The position numbers were made by a program, and so were the translations under genes. Source: Acetobacterium wieringae (GTDB taxonomy: Bacteria; Bacillota; Clostridia; Eubacteriales; Eubacteriaceae). Taken from it: a stretch of 64,000 nt of DNA. Where the stretch lies: contig NZ_LKEU01000015.1 in NCBI RefSeq assembly GCF_001766835.1, positions 1 to 64,000 of the forward strand, given 5' to 3'. This document shows, piece by piece, positions 27,096 to 37,593 of this stretch (position 1 is its first letter; each line of letters begins with the position of its first letter). The notes under the pieces are model-generated. The model was not told where the DNA came from, ran no database searches, and was given only the letters and a program-made list of their open reading frames with translations.

Positions 27096-30000
27096 TTACT
27101 TTACCTCCACATTTTTTATTCCTAAAATTTGGCCTAATTCTGTGATCAGTTTTTCTTCAGGAGTAACCCATAAATCTTTATTGGCTCCAAAATGTTTATT
27201 TTCGTTTTTCAGATATAACACCACCGGCACCGGCCCCGGATACCTAATTAGAATCGATTTAACTGAATTTATCAAGGTCTTTTCTGTTAAATCCCCTAAA
27301 CTCAAAATCAGTTTTTGTCGGTTCTGCGCGCCGCCATTAGTGGCATAGGTAGCGGTTTTTTCTTTTACTTCAAGGTTCTCTCTGTTTTTAGGAGGCTCGC
27401 CGATGGGATAGATTTGCGCCGCAATCACCGAGGTTCGAGCTTCCTCATTGTAATTGATCCGGCCCTTGATCACGACCGGCTGATCAGGTTTTAAATAGCG
27501 ACGATATTCATCATAGGTTTTGGGAAAAACCACTACCTCGATCCGTCCATACAAGTCTTCCAGGGTTATAAACGCCATCATCTGACCTTTTTTTGTCATC
27601 ATGGTTTTTAATTCCACAATTAACCCACCAATACTGACCTGTTGTCCATCCCTGATCCCAGCATCTTTTAAATCCTGATAACTGTCAACCAGATTGGAAA
27701 ACAAGCTGACTGTTTTTTTGAGGACATCCTCATATTTCTCCAGTGGATGGCCGGTAACGTAGAGACCTAAAACCTCCTTTTCCATTGCCAGCCGTTCCTC
27801 TTTGGAAAACGGCTGTTTTTGCGGGAAGTGGTCTTCTTTCAAGTTCGTCAGTTCTTTTGAACCGCCCAGTCCAGCCAAATCCAACAGAGACATCTGCCCG
27901 GAGATCCGGTCTTTCTTTTCCCGCTGTACCTGATCAACAATCAGTTCAGCCGTAGCCAGCATCTGTGCCCGGCTACTGCCGATCCCATCAAATGCACCAC
28001 CTTTGATAAGACTTTCGATACTCCGCTTATTAAGGGATTTGAGATCCACCCGTTCACAAAAATCCCGGAGATTCTGAAAATCCCCTTTCGCTTTTCGAGC
28101 TTCAATGATAGCGGCGATGGCGTTTTTCCCCAGACCTTTAACCGCTCCCAATCCAAAACAGATGGAATTGCTGGAAACACTGAATTTCTCATAGCTGGCA
28201 TTAATACTGGGTGGTAATACATGAATACCCATTTTTCGGCAATCTTCAATATATTTTGCCACTTTTTTCTCATCATCCATAATGCTGGACATTAACGCCG
28301 CCATAAACTCGGTGGGATAATAACACTTCAGCCAGGCGGTCTGGTAGGCAATCACTGCATAGGCCGCAGCATGGGATTTATTAAAGGCGTATTTGGCAAA
28401 ATCTTTCATCTCTTCAAATATTTTTTTAGCAGCCGTTTCGGAAACGCCACGTCGAATAGCACCATCAATGACAACTTTTCCTGTTTCATCCACCTCACCA
28501 TGGATAAATACCTGACCCTCAGCCTCCATCACACTGCTCTTTTTCTTGGACATGGCCCGCCTGACCAGATCACTTCGTCCCATTGAAAAGCCAGCCACGT
28601 CCCGAAAAATCTGCATGACCTGTTCCTGATAAACCATGCACCCATAGGTTACGTTTAAGATTTTTTCAAGGATGGGATGGTCATAGGTTATCTGCGATGG
28701 ATTTTTTTTATTCTCAATGTAGCGGGGAATCTGATCCATGGGGCCAGGTCGATACAGTGAAATTCCGGCGATAATATCTTCAAAGCTACCGGGCTGAAGA
28801 TCCTTGATAAACTGCTGCATGCCCCGGCTCTCCAGCTGAAAAACACCCAGGGTATCCCCTTTTGAGAGCATTTCATAGACCTTGGCATCATCCATTTCCA
28901 GACTGTCCAGATCCAGCCGCTTGCTGATGCTATGTTCAATATTTTCCAGGGCATCCCGGATCACCGTCAAGGTGCGCAAACCCAGGAAATCCATTTTCAA
29001 CAGGCCCAGGTCTTCCAAAAGACCCATCGGAAACTGGGTTGTGATCACATCATTGTTGCGAAACAGCGGAATGTACTCCACCAGTGGCAAATCAGAGATG
29101 ACCACTCCGGCTGCATGGGTGGAGGCATGTCGGGATAAGCCTTCTATGGATTGAGCCGTTTTTACCAGTTTGGCAATATCCGCATCGCCCTCTTCCATCT
29201 TTTTAAGTTCAGGATTTTCCATCAACGCTTCTGCAATGGTAATATTCACCCCGGGATGAATGGGTATTTCTTTAGCCACCCGATCGACCAGATTATAGGG
29301 CATATCCAATGCTCGACCAACATCCCGAAGAGCCCCCCGGGCTGCCATGGTTCCAAAGGTTATAATCTGTGCGACCCGATCTTCGCCGTACTTGTTGACG
29401 ACATAATCGATGACTTCCTGTCGTCGTTCATAACAAAAATCCACATCAATATCTGGCATCGTTACCCGCTCCGGGTTTAAAAAACGTTCAAACAGCAATT
29501 GGTATTTAATCGGATCGATGGTCGTTATCCCCAGGCTGTAGGCAACCAGACTACCGGCGGCACTTCCCCGTCCCGGTCCAACCATAATCTGGTTATCTTT
29601 GGCATACTTGATAAAATCCCAAACGATCAGAAAATAATCATCAAAGCCCATATTATGAATGGTTTTTAATTCAAAAACCAGACGATCCAGTAACTCGTCA
29701 GTCAGCTCTGCGTATTTCTTTGACAGCCCTGTCATGCAGAGTTCTTTTAAATAGTTTTCTGCGGTTTTTCCGGGAGGTAATTCAAATTGGGGTAGATGGG
29801 TTTTTTCCAAATCAAAACTGACCTGACAACGTCTGGCAATCCGGTTGGAATTTTCAATAGCTTCCGGCATGTCCGAAAAGAGCTTGCTCATTTCTTCCGG
29901 ACTCTTTAAATAGAACTCGTTGTTGGGAAAACGCATTCTTTTTTCTTCGGAAACAGTCGCAGCAGTTTGAATACATAGAAGAATGTCATGGTTTTCACTG

Positions 30001-30644
30001 TCTTCTTTACGAACATAATGGACATCATTGGTGGCAACCAGAGGAATGCTCAATTTTTTCGACAATTGAATCAACCGTTCATTAATTAGCGCTTCTTCCC
30101 GGAGCCGATGATCCTGAACCTCTAGAAAGAAATGATCCTTACCAAAAATATTCTGGTAAAGCAGACAGCGCGCTTCAGCGCCAGCCAAGTCGTTGTTTAA
30201 AAGCATTTGAGGGATTTCACCGGCAATACAGGCGGACAGGCAAATAATCCCCTCGCTGTGATCCCGCAAACACTCATGATCCACTCTGGGTTTATAATAA
30301 AATCCATCAACGAATCCTTTTGAGACAATCTTCATGAGATTTTTATACCCCAGATTGTTCTCTGCTAACAGAATAAGATGCGCCCGTTCCTTGTCATAGG
30401 CCGGATCTTTTTTTTCAAGACCTCTGGGTGCTACGTAAACTTCACATCCGATTACCGGATGAACTTTTTCAGCAAGGCAGGCCTTGTAAAAATCGATGGC
30501 ACCAAACAGCACCCCGTGATCGGTTAGTGCTATACTATCCATGCCGCTTTGGGCAACTGCTTTAACAAGCTCATTGATTCGACCGAAGCCATCGAGTAAA
30601 CTATATTCACTATGTACATGAAGATGTGTAAATTGTTTTTCCAT
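27096..30644 (-). CDS. dnaE: DNA polymerase III alpha subunit DnaE
   Basis: The 1182-residue type C replicative polymerase has a PHP domain at the N-terminus (FTHLHVHSEYSLLDG, LTDHGVLFGA). The palm follows, with the aspartate pair in TMPDIDVDFCYERR near residue 395, then fingers, a tandem HhH and an OB-fold nucleic-acid domain (VSIGGLIVELKTMMTKKGQM). It is DnaE-type, not PolC-type, since no proofreading exonuclease is inserted. In Firmicutes DnaE usually extends primers before PolC takes over. The first ATG of the frame is 12 codons upstream; the start at 30644 (MEKQFTHLH) fits the usual N-terminus and a weak GGAAAAAAAG site. Confidence 0.95.
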   Translation of the reverse strand: MEKQFTHLHVHSEYSLLDGFGRINELVKAVAQSGMDSIALTDHGVLFGAIDFYKACLAEKVHPVIGCEVYVAPRGLEKKDPAYDKERAHLILLAENNLGYKNLMKIVSKGFVDGFYYKPRVDHECLRDHSEGIICLSACIAGEIPQMLLNNDLAGAEARCLLYQNIFGKDHFFLEVQDHRLREEALINERLIQLSKKLSIPLVATNDVHYVRKEDSENHDILLCIQTAATVSEEKRMRFPNNEFYLKSPEEMSKLFSDMPEAIENSNRIARRCQVSFDLEKTHLPQFELPPGKTAENYLKELCMTGLSKKYAELTDELLDRLVFELKTIHNMGFDDYFLIVWDFIKYAKDNQIMVGPGRGSAAGSLVAYSLGITTIDPIKYQLLFERFLNPERVTMPDIDVDFCYERRQEVIDYVVNKYGEDRVAQIITFGTMAARGALRDVGRALDMPYNLVDRVAKEIPIHPGVNITIAEALMENPELKKMEEGDADIAKLVKTAQSIEGLSRHASTHAAGVVISDLPLVEYIPLFRNNDVITTQFPMGLLEDLGLLKMDFLGLRTLTVIRDALENIEHSISKRLDLDSLEMDDAKVYEMLSKGDTLGVFQLESRGMQQFIKDLQPGSFEDIIAGISLYRPGPMDQIPRYIENKKNPSQITYDHPILEKILNVTYGCMVYQEQVMQIFRDVAGFSMGRSDLVRRAMSKKKSSVMEAEGQVFIHGEVDETGKVVIDGAIRRGVSETAAKKIFEEMKDFAKYAFNKSHAAAYAVIAYQTAWLKCYYPTEFMAALMSSIMDDEKKVAKYIEDCRKMGIHVLPPSINASYEKFSVSSNSICFGLGAVKGLGKNAIAAIIEARKAKGDFQNLRDFCERVDLKSLNKRSIESLIKGGAFDGIGSSRAQMLATAELIVDQVQREKKDRISGQMSLLDLAGLGGSKELTNLKEDHFPQKQPFSKEERLAMEKEVLGLYVTGHPLEKYEDVLKKTVSLFSNLVDSYQDLKDAGIRDGQQVSIGGLIVELKTMMTKKGQMMAFITLEDLYGRIEVVVFPKTYDEYRRYLKPDQPVVIKGRINYNEEARTSVIAAQIYPIGEPPKNRENLEVKEKTATYATNGGAQNRQKLILSLGDLTEKTLINSVKSILIRYPGPVPVVLYLKNENKHFGANKDLWVTPEEKLITELGQILGIKNVEVK

Positions 30645-30846
30645 CTTTTTTTCCACTCTACTGTTCAAATTAAGTTTCATATTTTTTTAACTATTTCCGA
30701 TTTCTTTAGATTTTATTATAGCATAGATTCTTAAAAATAAATAGACATTTTGTCCCGGTCGGATGATATTGATCCCAGCTTGCCTTATCTTATATCTTTC
30801 CTACATTATATACTATTTTTAAGCGATTATTAAATTTCATTTGAAA

Positions 30847-30862
30847 TGATTAGTGATAATCA
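30847..30862. promoter_or_regulatory. Palindromic operator-like site upstream of glpK
   Basis: TGATTA and TAATCA flank GTGA, giving a 6-4-6 inverted repeat 48 bases before the -35 of the glpK promoter. It resembles Fur-type repeats in composition but does not match them base for base. The binding protein is unknown. Confidence 0.35.
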
Positions 30863-30909
30863 TCATTTTATTTGTTATTTATTTAACATTATTTTTTTAC
30901 CGGTAATCC

Positions 30910-30938
30910 TTTACATTATTTCTGAGTTATGTTATTAT
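30910..30938 (+). promoter_or_regulatory. Promoter for the glpK leader
   Basis: TTTACA (30910-30915), exactly 17 bases, then TATTAT (30933-30938). Transcription from about 30945 gives a leader of roughly 210 bases before glpK. The rest of the 30681-31157 gap is A+T-rich; apart from the palindrome, this promoter and the small frame at 31005 I see nothing else in it. Confidence 0.6.
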
Positions 30939-31004
30939 GTGTTCGTAAATAATTTTACGATTGTTTGCGAAGTGATTTAATAATTTCATATATTGGCAGG
31001 AGTT

Positions 31005-31121
31005 ATGGAGGGCCGTACTTTCGTTTTTACATTAAGAGAATATGTAAATCTGTTAGTATGTGCTTTTTTTGTTTGCTTCTATATCCTTTCCTTATGGTTT
31101 CGTTATGTTTCTCAAACATAA
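31005..31121 (+). CDS. Possible 38-residue membrane leader peptide upstream of glpK
   Basis: ATG at 31005 follows GCAGGAGTT and opens 38 codons ending TAA at 31119-31121. The peptide starts MEGRTFVFTLREY and continues with a hydrophobic stretch (VNLLVCAFFVCFYILSLWF), enough for one membrane helix with a basic end. The ribosome site is only two bases from the ATG, closer than usual, which lowers confidence. It ends 36 bases before glpK and lies in the leader of the glpK transcript. It could be a small membrane protein, a regulatory leader peptide or chance; I do not recognise it. Confidence 0.4.
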   Translation: MEGRTFVFTLREYVNLLVCAFFVCFYILSLWFRYVSQT

Positions 31122-31145
31122 TTAAATAAATAATTAAATAAATAG

Positions 31146-32648
<1,503 letters not shown>

Positions 32649-32680
32649 TCTGTTGTCCCTAAAGAAATATTTGTAACATC

Positions 32681-32725
32681 AATTGTTGGGGTGTTTTTGA
32701 CACCCCAACAATTCAGATTTTTCTC
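32681..32725 (+). terminator. Terminator after glpK
   Basis: A perfect 14-bp stem (AATTGTTGGGGTGT / ACACCCCAACAATT) with loop TTTTG, followed within five bases by a T-rich tail. Confidence 0.9.
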
Positions 32726-32744
32726 TTTCCTATTTTTGTGATTG

Positions 32745-32753
32745 TGTTATAAT
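32745..32753 (+). promoter_or_regulatory. Extended -10 promoter for glpP
   Basis: TGTTATAAT is an extended -10 element 36 bases before the glpP start. No good -35 is seen, as is typical for this class. Confidence 0.5.
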
Positions 32754-32788
32754 GAATTTACAAATACAATCCGACCGGGAGGAGTTTT

Positions 32789-33400
32789 ATGTCGACGAGA
32801 AAATGTCTTCTCATGTTTCAGAACAACCCCATCATTGTCGCCGTTCGTAATCCTAAAGATATTTACGATGCCATCCATTCGAAATCACAAATCATCTTTC
32901 TGCTGACTGGCAACGTATATAATTTGAAAAAGATGGTGGAACTTTGTATCAACGCCGATAAATATGTGTTTACCCATCTGGATCTGATTAAAGGTTATTC
33001 ACAGGATAATTATTTTATTAAATATCTAAAAGATGAGATCAAGCCAGCAGGGATTATTACCACTAAAAACAATATTATCACTCGGGCCAAACAGGAAGGT
33101 CTGATGACGGTTCAGCGTCTATTTCTATTGGATTCTTCAGCCATGGATATTTCAATCAATTCGGCCAAGAAAATTAAGCCCGATGCCATCGAAATTCTGC
33201 CTGGCCTTGTTCCAAAGCTGATCACAGCCGTTAAGAAAGAGGTCGATATTCCAATAGTTACCGGGGGATTCATCGAGACAGAGGAAGAAGTTCGTTCTTG
33301 TCTAGCTGCTGGTGCATTATCTGCCAGCACATCTCACAAGCCATTGTGGGATAAAATAGAGCTTATTCGGGAAGAGCAACGATTGCTACACAAGGAATAA
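32789..33400 (+). CDS. glpP: Glycerol-3-phosphate-responsive antiterminator GlpP
   Basis: GlpP binds glycerol 3-phosphate and lets polymerase pass leader terminators of glp genes. The 203-residue protein is a TIM-barrel-like fold with family motifs NPIIVAVRNPKD, IIFLLTGNVYNLKKMV, FTHLDLIKGYSQD, IITTKNNIITRAKQEG, AIEILPGLVPK and TGGFIETEEEV. GGGAGGAG precedes the ATG. A stable hairpin with a T tract stands between glpP and the dehydrogenase genes (33428-33490), exactly where a GlpP-controlled terminator would be expected. That target is inferred from position. Confidence 0.92.
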   Translation: MSTRKCLLMFQNNPIIVAVRNPKDIYDAIHSKSQIIFLLTGNVYNLKKMVELCINADKYVFTHLDLIKGYSQDNYFIKYLKDEIKPAGIITTKNNIITRAKQEGLMTVQRLFLLDSSAMDISINSAKKIKPDAIEILPGLVPKLITAVKKEVDIPIVTGGFIETEEEVRSCLAAGALSASTSHKPLWDKIELIREEQRLLHKE

Positions 33401-33427
33401 GTAAAAATAAAATACAAGGCAACGGAG

Positions 33428-33490
33428 AGCCATACTGTTTTCTTAAATGAATCCTTATTTAAGAAAATTGTATGGCTTTTAATTTTTTAT
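33428..33490 (+). terminator. Long hairpin terminator or attenuator before the G3P-dehydrogenase operon
   Basis: Arms AGCCATACTGTTTTCTTAAAT and ATTTAAGAAAATTGTATGGCT pair at 19 of 21 positions around an 8-base loop, then TTTAATTTTTT follows. It lies 28 bases after glpP and 22 bases before the next start. It either ends the glpP transcript or is the leader terminator that GlpP suppresses. Confidence 0.75.
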
Positions 33491-33511
33491 AGTTCTTAGG
33501 AGGAATATATT

Positions 33512-34984
33512 ATGTATGATATCGCCATTATTGGAGCTGGTATTGCCGGTTCCTACATTGCTCGGGAATTAACCCGATACAAACTGGACATCGTTTTACT
33601 GGACGGAGAAAATGATGTTGGAAATCAGATTACCATGGCCAATTCCGCCATTGTCCATGCAGGCTTTGATGCACCTGCTTCAAAATTAAAGGGAAAATTC
33701 AACGCTCCCGGAAACATCATGTATGAAAAAGTCTGCGAAGATCTGGATGTTCCCTTTAAACGTTGCGGCTCCCTGGTTGTTGCCCACAATGAATATGAGA
33801 TGGCAACCATTCAGGAACTGTATCAGAATGGTCTGAAGAATGGTGTTCCCGGACTCCAGATTTTGTTCAAAGATGAAGTCCATGCCATGGAACCCAATCT
33901 GAATGAAGATATTTGCGGTGCCTTATATGCACCCACCGCAGGCATCGTCTCACCGTTTGAACTGTGTATTCACGCTGCTGAAAACGCTGTCGACAATGGT
34001 GTGACCCTGAAAATGAATCATATGGTCAGTGACATCAAAAACCACCACGGCTATTTCGAAATCATTACCAATGCCGGTAATGTGGAAGCTAAATACGTCA
34101 TCAACGCAGCCGGATTATTTGCTGACAATATTTACGCAATGGTCGGTGAGCCCTATTTTAAACTGCTGGCCCGAAAAGGACATTACTTTATTTTTGATAA
34201 AGAAGCCGGCTCTCTGGTTAACAGTGTGATCTTCCCATGTCCATCTAAAAAAGGTAAAGGAATTCTGGTTGCTCCAACTGTTCATGGAAATCTTTTGATT
34301 GGCCCGGATGCCGAACCAGTTTCTTATAAGGGTGACATTGCCACCACCGGCGAGCGCCTTGATTATATCAAAGAAAACGCCCTGAAAAATTGTCCTGATC
34401 TGCCTTTTAATAAGATTATCCGCTCCTATGCCGGTCTGCGAAATACGCCGGTAAGAGACACCTATACCACTACAGATGGTGACTTCATCATTGAAGAATC
34501 GCCAGTGCGTGGCTTTATCAATGTGGCTGGCTATGAATCGCCTGGGCTCACTTCCATTCCGGCTGTAGCTCACCATGTTGTTGAAAATATTGTCAAACCA
34601 ATGATTCCTCATCTTGAAGAGAATCCTGACTATAACCCAAAAGTCCGCAAACATCTGCGTTTTGATGAAATGACCGAAGATGAAAAAGTTGAAATTATTA
34701 AAGAAGACCCGAAATATGGTAAGGTCATCTGTCGCTGCGAAACCATTACCGAAGGTGAAATCATTGATGTTATTCACCGTAGCGCTGGTGCTAGAAGTGT
34801 TAAAGCGGTAAAAAAACGAACCCGCGCCGGAATGGGCCGCTGTCAGGGCGGTTTCTGTTCACCCCGGGTTGTTGAAATTCTGGCCAGAGAACTTAATGTT
34901 CCATTGGATGATGTAATGTATGATCAACAGGATTCTGCCTATATCCTTTCCGGTCACACAAAATCTGTTAAGGAGGAAGCATAA
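33512..34984 (+). CDS. glpA: FAD-dependent glycerol-3-phosphate dehydrogenase, GlpA-like, with BFD-type Fe-S tail
   Basis: This 490-residue flavoprotein oxidises glycerol 3-phosphate to DHAP. The N-terminus has the FAD loop IAIIGAGIAGSYIAREL and the DAO fold; HAGFDAPASKLKGK and RKGHYFIFDK belong to the catalytic domain. The C-terminal tail (about 405-465) has CRCETITEGEI and GMGRCQGGFC, four cysteines of a BFD-like [2Fe-2S] module. The tail suggests electrons pass to a partner rather than to quinone. The next two genes (two-base gap, then TAATG overlap) supply that partner. A second, diverged copy lies at 47526-49025. Confidence 0.85.
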   Translation: MYDIAIIGAGIAGSYIARELTRYKLDIVLLDGENDVGNQITMANSAIVHAGFDAPASKLKGKFNAPGNIMYEKVCEDLDVPFKRCGSLVVAHNEYEMATIQELYQNGLKNGVPGLQILFKDEVHAMEPNLNEDICGALYAPTAGIVSPFELCIHAAENAVDNGVTLKMNHMVSDIKNHHGYFEIITNAGNVEAKYVINAAGLFADNIYAMVGEPYFKLLARKGHYFIFDKEAGSLVNSVIFPCPSKKGKGILVAPTVHGNLLIGPDAEPVSYKGDIATTGERLDYIKENALKNCPDLPFNKIIRSYAGLRNTPVRDTYTTTDGDFIIEESPVRGFINVAGYESPGLTSIPAVAHHVVENIVKPMIPHLEENPDYNPKVRKHLRFDEMTEDEKVEIIKEDPKYGKVICRCETITEGEIIDVIHRSAGARSVKAVKKRTRAGMGRCQGGFCSPRVVEILARELNVPLDDVMYDQQDSAYILSGHTKSVKEEA

Positions 34985-34986
34985 TC

Positions 34987-36252
34987 ATGATTTATGATGT
35001 TGTAATTTTAGGTGGCGGCCCTGCTGGGCTAGCCGCAGCTGTTGAAGCTAAAAATGGTGGAGCAGAAAATGTTCTGATCCTCGAGAGAGACCGGGAACTG
35101 GGCGGTATCCTTAACCAATGTATCCATAACGGTTTCGGTTTACATACCTTTAATGAAGAATTAACTGGCCCGGAATACGCTGAACGTTATATTCAGAAAG
35201 TCAAAGATCTGAATATCCCCTATATGCTGGATACCATGGTACTTGATATGCACGACAATGGCGATCTTAAGTCTATCCACGTCATCAATGAAGAAAACGG
35301 GTACATGATTATTGAAGCCAAGGCGGTCATCTTAACCATGGGCTGTCGGGAACGAACTTCTGGAGCCATTGGAATTCCTGGATACCGTCCTTCCGGCGTC
35401 TTTACTGCCGGTACGGCTCAGCGGTTTATTAACATGGAAGGCTTTATGCCCGGTAAAGAAGTGGTTATCCTGGGATCAGGTGATATCGGACTGATTATGG
35501 CCCGCCGAATGACTCTGGAAGGCGCCCATGTTCAGGCAGTCTGTGAGCTGATGCCCTACTCCAACGGTTTGGTTCGTAATATTGTTCAGTGTCTGGATGA
35601 CTATGATATTCCCTTAAAATTAAGCCACACCATTACCTTTATCCATGGTAAAGATCGCTTAGAAGGGGTTACCGTTGCCAAGGTTGATGAAAAACTCAAA
35701 GTCATTCCCGGCACCGAAGAGTATATTCCCTGTGATACCCTGCTGCTTTCTGTCGGATTAATCCCCGAGAATGAAATTACCCGTAATGCCGGGGTTGTCA
35801 TGGATAATCGCACGAATGGTGCCATTGTTGGCGAACTGCGTCAAACCTCGATGCCGGGTGTGTTTGCCTGCGGCAATGTTGTTCATGTTCATGACCTGGT
35901 GGATTTTGTCAGCGAAGAAGCGGTTCTTGCCGGTAAGGGTGCCGCAAAATTCATCAAAGGCGAGCTTGATAATGAGATTACCTTCACCACCACCAACGGC
36001 GACGGCATTGGCTATGTTGTTCCCCAACAAGTTGCCATGAAAAATGTTGAAGACAAGGTTACCTTCTATATGCGGGTTCGTCAGGTCTTTAAAGATAAGG
36101 TCGTTAACGCCTATATCGGTGATCAGTTAATCGCCACCAAAAAAGAAAAGAAATTACTACCCGCTGAAATGGTAAACTTTAAAATTGCCAAAGATGTTTT
36201 AGCTCAATATCCTGCCGGAGAAATCCGATTTGTCGTAGAGGAGGCCAAATAA
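34987..36252 (+). CDS. NAD/FAD-dependent oxidoreductase, second subunit of G3P dehydrogenase
   Basis: The 421-residue pyridine-nucleotide-disulfide-type flavoprotein has one dinucleotide fold at VVILGGGPAGLAAAVEAK and a second at VILGSGDIGLIMARRMTLEG, for FAD and NAD(P). LNQCIHNGFG and LTMGCRERTSGA are conserved in this family, which also includes alpha subunits of opine and hydroxyproline oxidases. It probably accepts electrons from the GlpA-like subunit and passes them to NAD+ or another carrier. The stop overlaps the DUF1667 start. It corresponds to 46268-47545 in the second module. Confidence 0.8.
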   Translation: MIYDVVILGGGPAGLAAAVEAKNGGAENVLILERDRELGGILNQCIHNGFGLHTFNEELTGPEYAERYIQKVKDLNIPYMLDTMVLDMHDNGDLKSIHVINEENGYMIIEAKAVILTMGCRERTSGAIGIPGYRPSGVFTAGTAQRFINMEGFMPGKEVVILGSGDIGLIMARRMTLEGAHVQAVCELMPYSNGLVRNIVQCLDDYDIPLKLSHTITFIHGKDRLEGVTVAKVDEKLKVIPGTEEYIPCDTLLLSVGLIPENEITRNAGVVMDNRTNGAIVGELRQTSMPGVFACGNVVHVHDLVDFVSEEAVLAGKGAAKFIKGELDNEITFTTTNGDGIGYVVPQQVAMKNVEDKVTFYMRVRQVFKDKVVNAYIGDQLIATKKEKKLLPAEMVNFKIAKDVLAQYPAGEIRFVVEEAK

Positions 36253-36614
36253 TGAAAAAAGAAATGACCTGTATTGTTTGCCCCATCGGGTGCCAAATGA
36301 CGATTGAAGAAAAAGCTGATGGTACCTACGAGGTCACCGGTAACACCTGTAAACGTGGCCCCAAATATGCCATCAATGAAATGACTAACCCCACCCGGGT
36401 AATTCCGACCACCGTGGTCATCAAAAACGCCATGTTGCCCCGTCTGCCGGTTAAGACGGCAGAACCAATCCCTAAAGGCCAGATTTTTGATGCCATGGCT
36501 GCAATTAACCAGGTGGTTGTCGAAGCACCTGTTAAAACCGGCGATGTTGTCATCAAGGATCTTTTAGGTCTTGGCATTGATGTGGTCGCCACCAGAACCA
36601 TGGACAAATGTTAA
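36252..36614 (+). CDS. DUF1667 protein, small cysteine-rich subunit of G3P dehydrogenase
   Basis: The 120-residue protein opens with CIVCPIGCQM and has a fourth cysteine in NTCKRGPKYA, a set fit for an iron-sulfur cluster or zinc. The remaining part is the family's conserved PTRVIPTTVVIKN region. DUF1667 genes regularly follow the two flavoprotein genes of this dehydrogenase type, so an electron-transfer or assembly role is inferred. It is translationally coupled to the gene before it. A strong terminator ends the operon. Confidence 0.8.
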   Translation: MKKEMTCIVCPIGCQMTIEEKADGTYEVTGNTCKRGPKYAINEMTNPTRVIPTTVVIKNAMLPRLPVKTAEPIPKGQIFDAMAAINQVVVEAPVKTGDVVIKDLLGLGIDVVATRTMDKC

Positions 36615-36634
36615 TCCCATTGATTTAAACAGTT

Positions 36635-36690
36635 AAAAAAGAGTCTGAAGATAATCTCACCCATTATTTTCAGCTCTTTTTTATTTTTTA
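36635..36690 (+). terminator. Terminator after the first G3P-dehydrogenase operon
   Basis: AAAAAAGAGTCTGAAGATAA pairs with the ATTATTTTCAGCTCTTTTTT arm with two mismatches, around the loop CTCACCC, followed by more T residues. Confidence 0.85.
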
Positions 36691-36816
36691 CTCATATTTT
36701 CACTCTTTATATTCGTAACAACAAAATATTAATTTGTTACAAAACAGACATTGAATTACAACCATCTTTTATGATAAGTTTAACTATACAAATTCTCTTA
36801 TCAAAGGTGCCCTTTC

Positions 36817-37581
36817 ATGTACAAAAAACAAACACCCCCTTTTAATAAAAGCCTGGTAGTTTTCATTCTCATTCCTTGTATCATTATTATCGTCGTCCTG
36901 CTTATTCATTATCAAAGCGTCGCCCGAGAAAACGCTAAGGTAACTGAAGGAATTCAGGCCCTAACCACCTTAGAAACCCGTGATCTTTATACAATGGAAG
37001 AAAAAATTGATTATATGAAGCGCAAAGCCATCGATTCCGGAGATTATTCCGCTTTGTTTGGTAATGCGGTTGTTTTTGGTGATTCAATTGCTGAAGGTCT
37101 TGGTTTATACGGTTTTTTAAGCCCAACTTCGCTGGTAGCGGTGATGGGCAAATCCACCGAAAACAGTCTTGAAGATGTACCAAGTCTGGTTAATCTGGCT
37201 CCCCGTAATGTTTTTTTTGAGTTGGGGCTTAATGATATCAGCCATCCCGACAGTACGCTTGATTCCTATCTCAGTCATTATGAAAAAATCATCGACGCAG
37301 TGCGTCTGCAATTACCCAACACCCAAATTTATCTTTGCAGCATCTTTCCGGTTACCGATGAAGCCCTGAAAGAGAAGCCAGAATTCAGTCAAATCGAGAC
37401 CTACAATACTGCCCTGGCGGAAATGGCCAAACGCAAAAATATCCATTATATTGATACCTACACCTTTTTAAAAAATAATCCTCAGTATCACGAGCAGGAT
37501 GGCATCCATGTCATTCGGGAATTTTACCCTATCTGGATGGATACCCTGGTCAATAACAGTGATCTGAAAAATTTGCTGTAG
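36817..37581 (+). CDS. Membrane-anchored SGNH/GDSL hydrolase
   Basis: The 254-residue protein has an N-terminal membrane anchor (about 10-30: LVVFILIPCIIIIVVLLIH) and an outside SGNH domain. Catalytic blocks are FGDSIAEGLG (serine), a VMGKSTEN glycine block, LGLNDIS (asparagine) and DGIHVI (histidine). Such enzymes deacetylate or esterify surface polysaccharides. It heads a four-gene cassette with a DUF4358 lipoprotein, an MBOAT and a DHHW protein, so it probably acts on the same acylated cell-wall or secreted polymer. AAAGGTG precedes the start. Confidence 0.85.
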   Translation: MYKKQTPPFNKSLVVFILIPCIIIIVVLLIHYQSVARENAKVTEGIQALTTLETRDLYTMEEKIDYMKRKAIDSGDYSALFGNAVVFGDSIAEGLGLYGFLSPTSLVAVMGKSTENSLEDVPSLVNLAPRNVFFELGLNDISHPDSTLDSYLSHYEKIIDAVRLQLPNTQIYLCSIFPVTDEALKEKPEFSQIETYNTALAEMAKRKNIHYIDTYTFLKNNPQYHEQDGIHVIREFYPIWMDTLVNNSDLKNLL

Positions 37582-37593
37582 AATTGGAAGCTT

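Noticed and set aside
30847-30862. Possible Fur box before glpK
   Set aside because: The repeat is A+T-rich and palindromic but has 6-4-6 symmetry, unlike the Fur 7-1-7 pattern; left as an unnamed palindrome.
34115-34777. 220-codon open frame on the minus strand inside the first glpA
   Set aside because: Antisense shadow of a well-supported flavoprotein gene; its translation is low-complexity F/N/I-rich with no motif or ribosome site.
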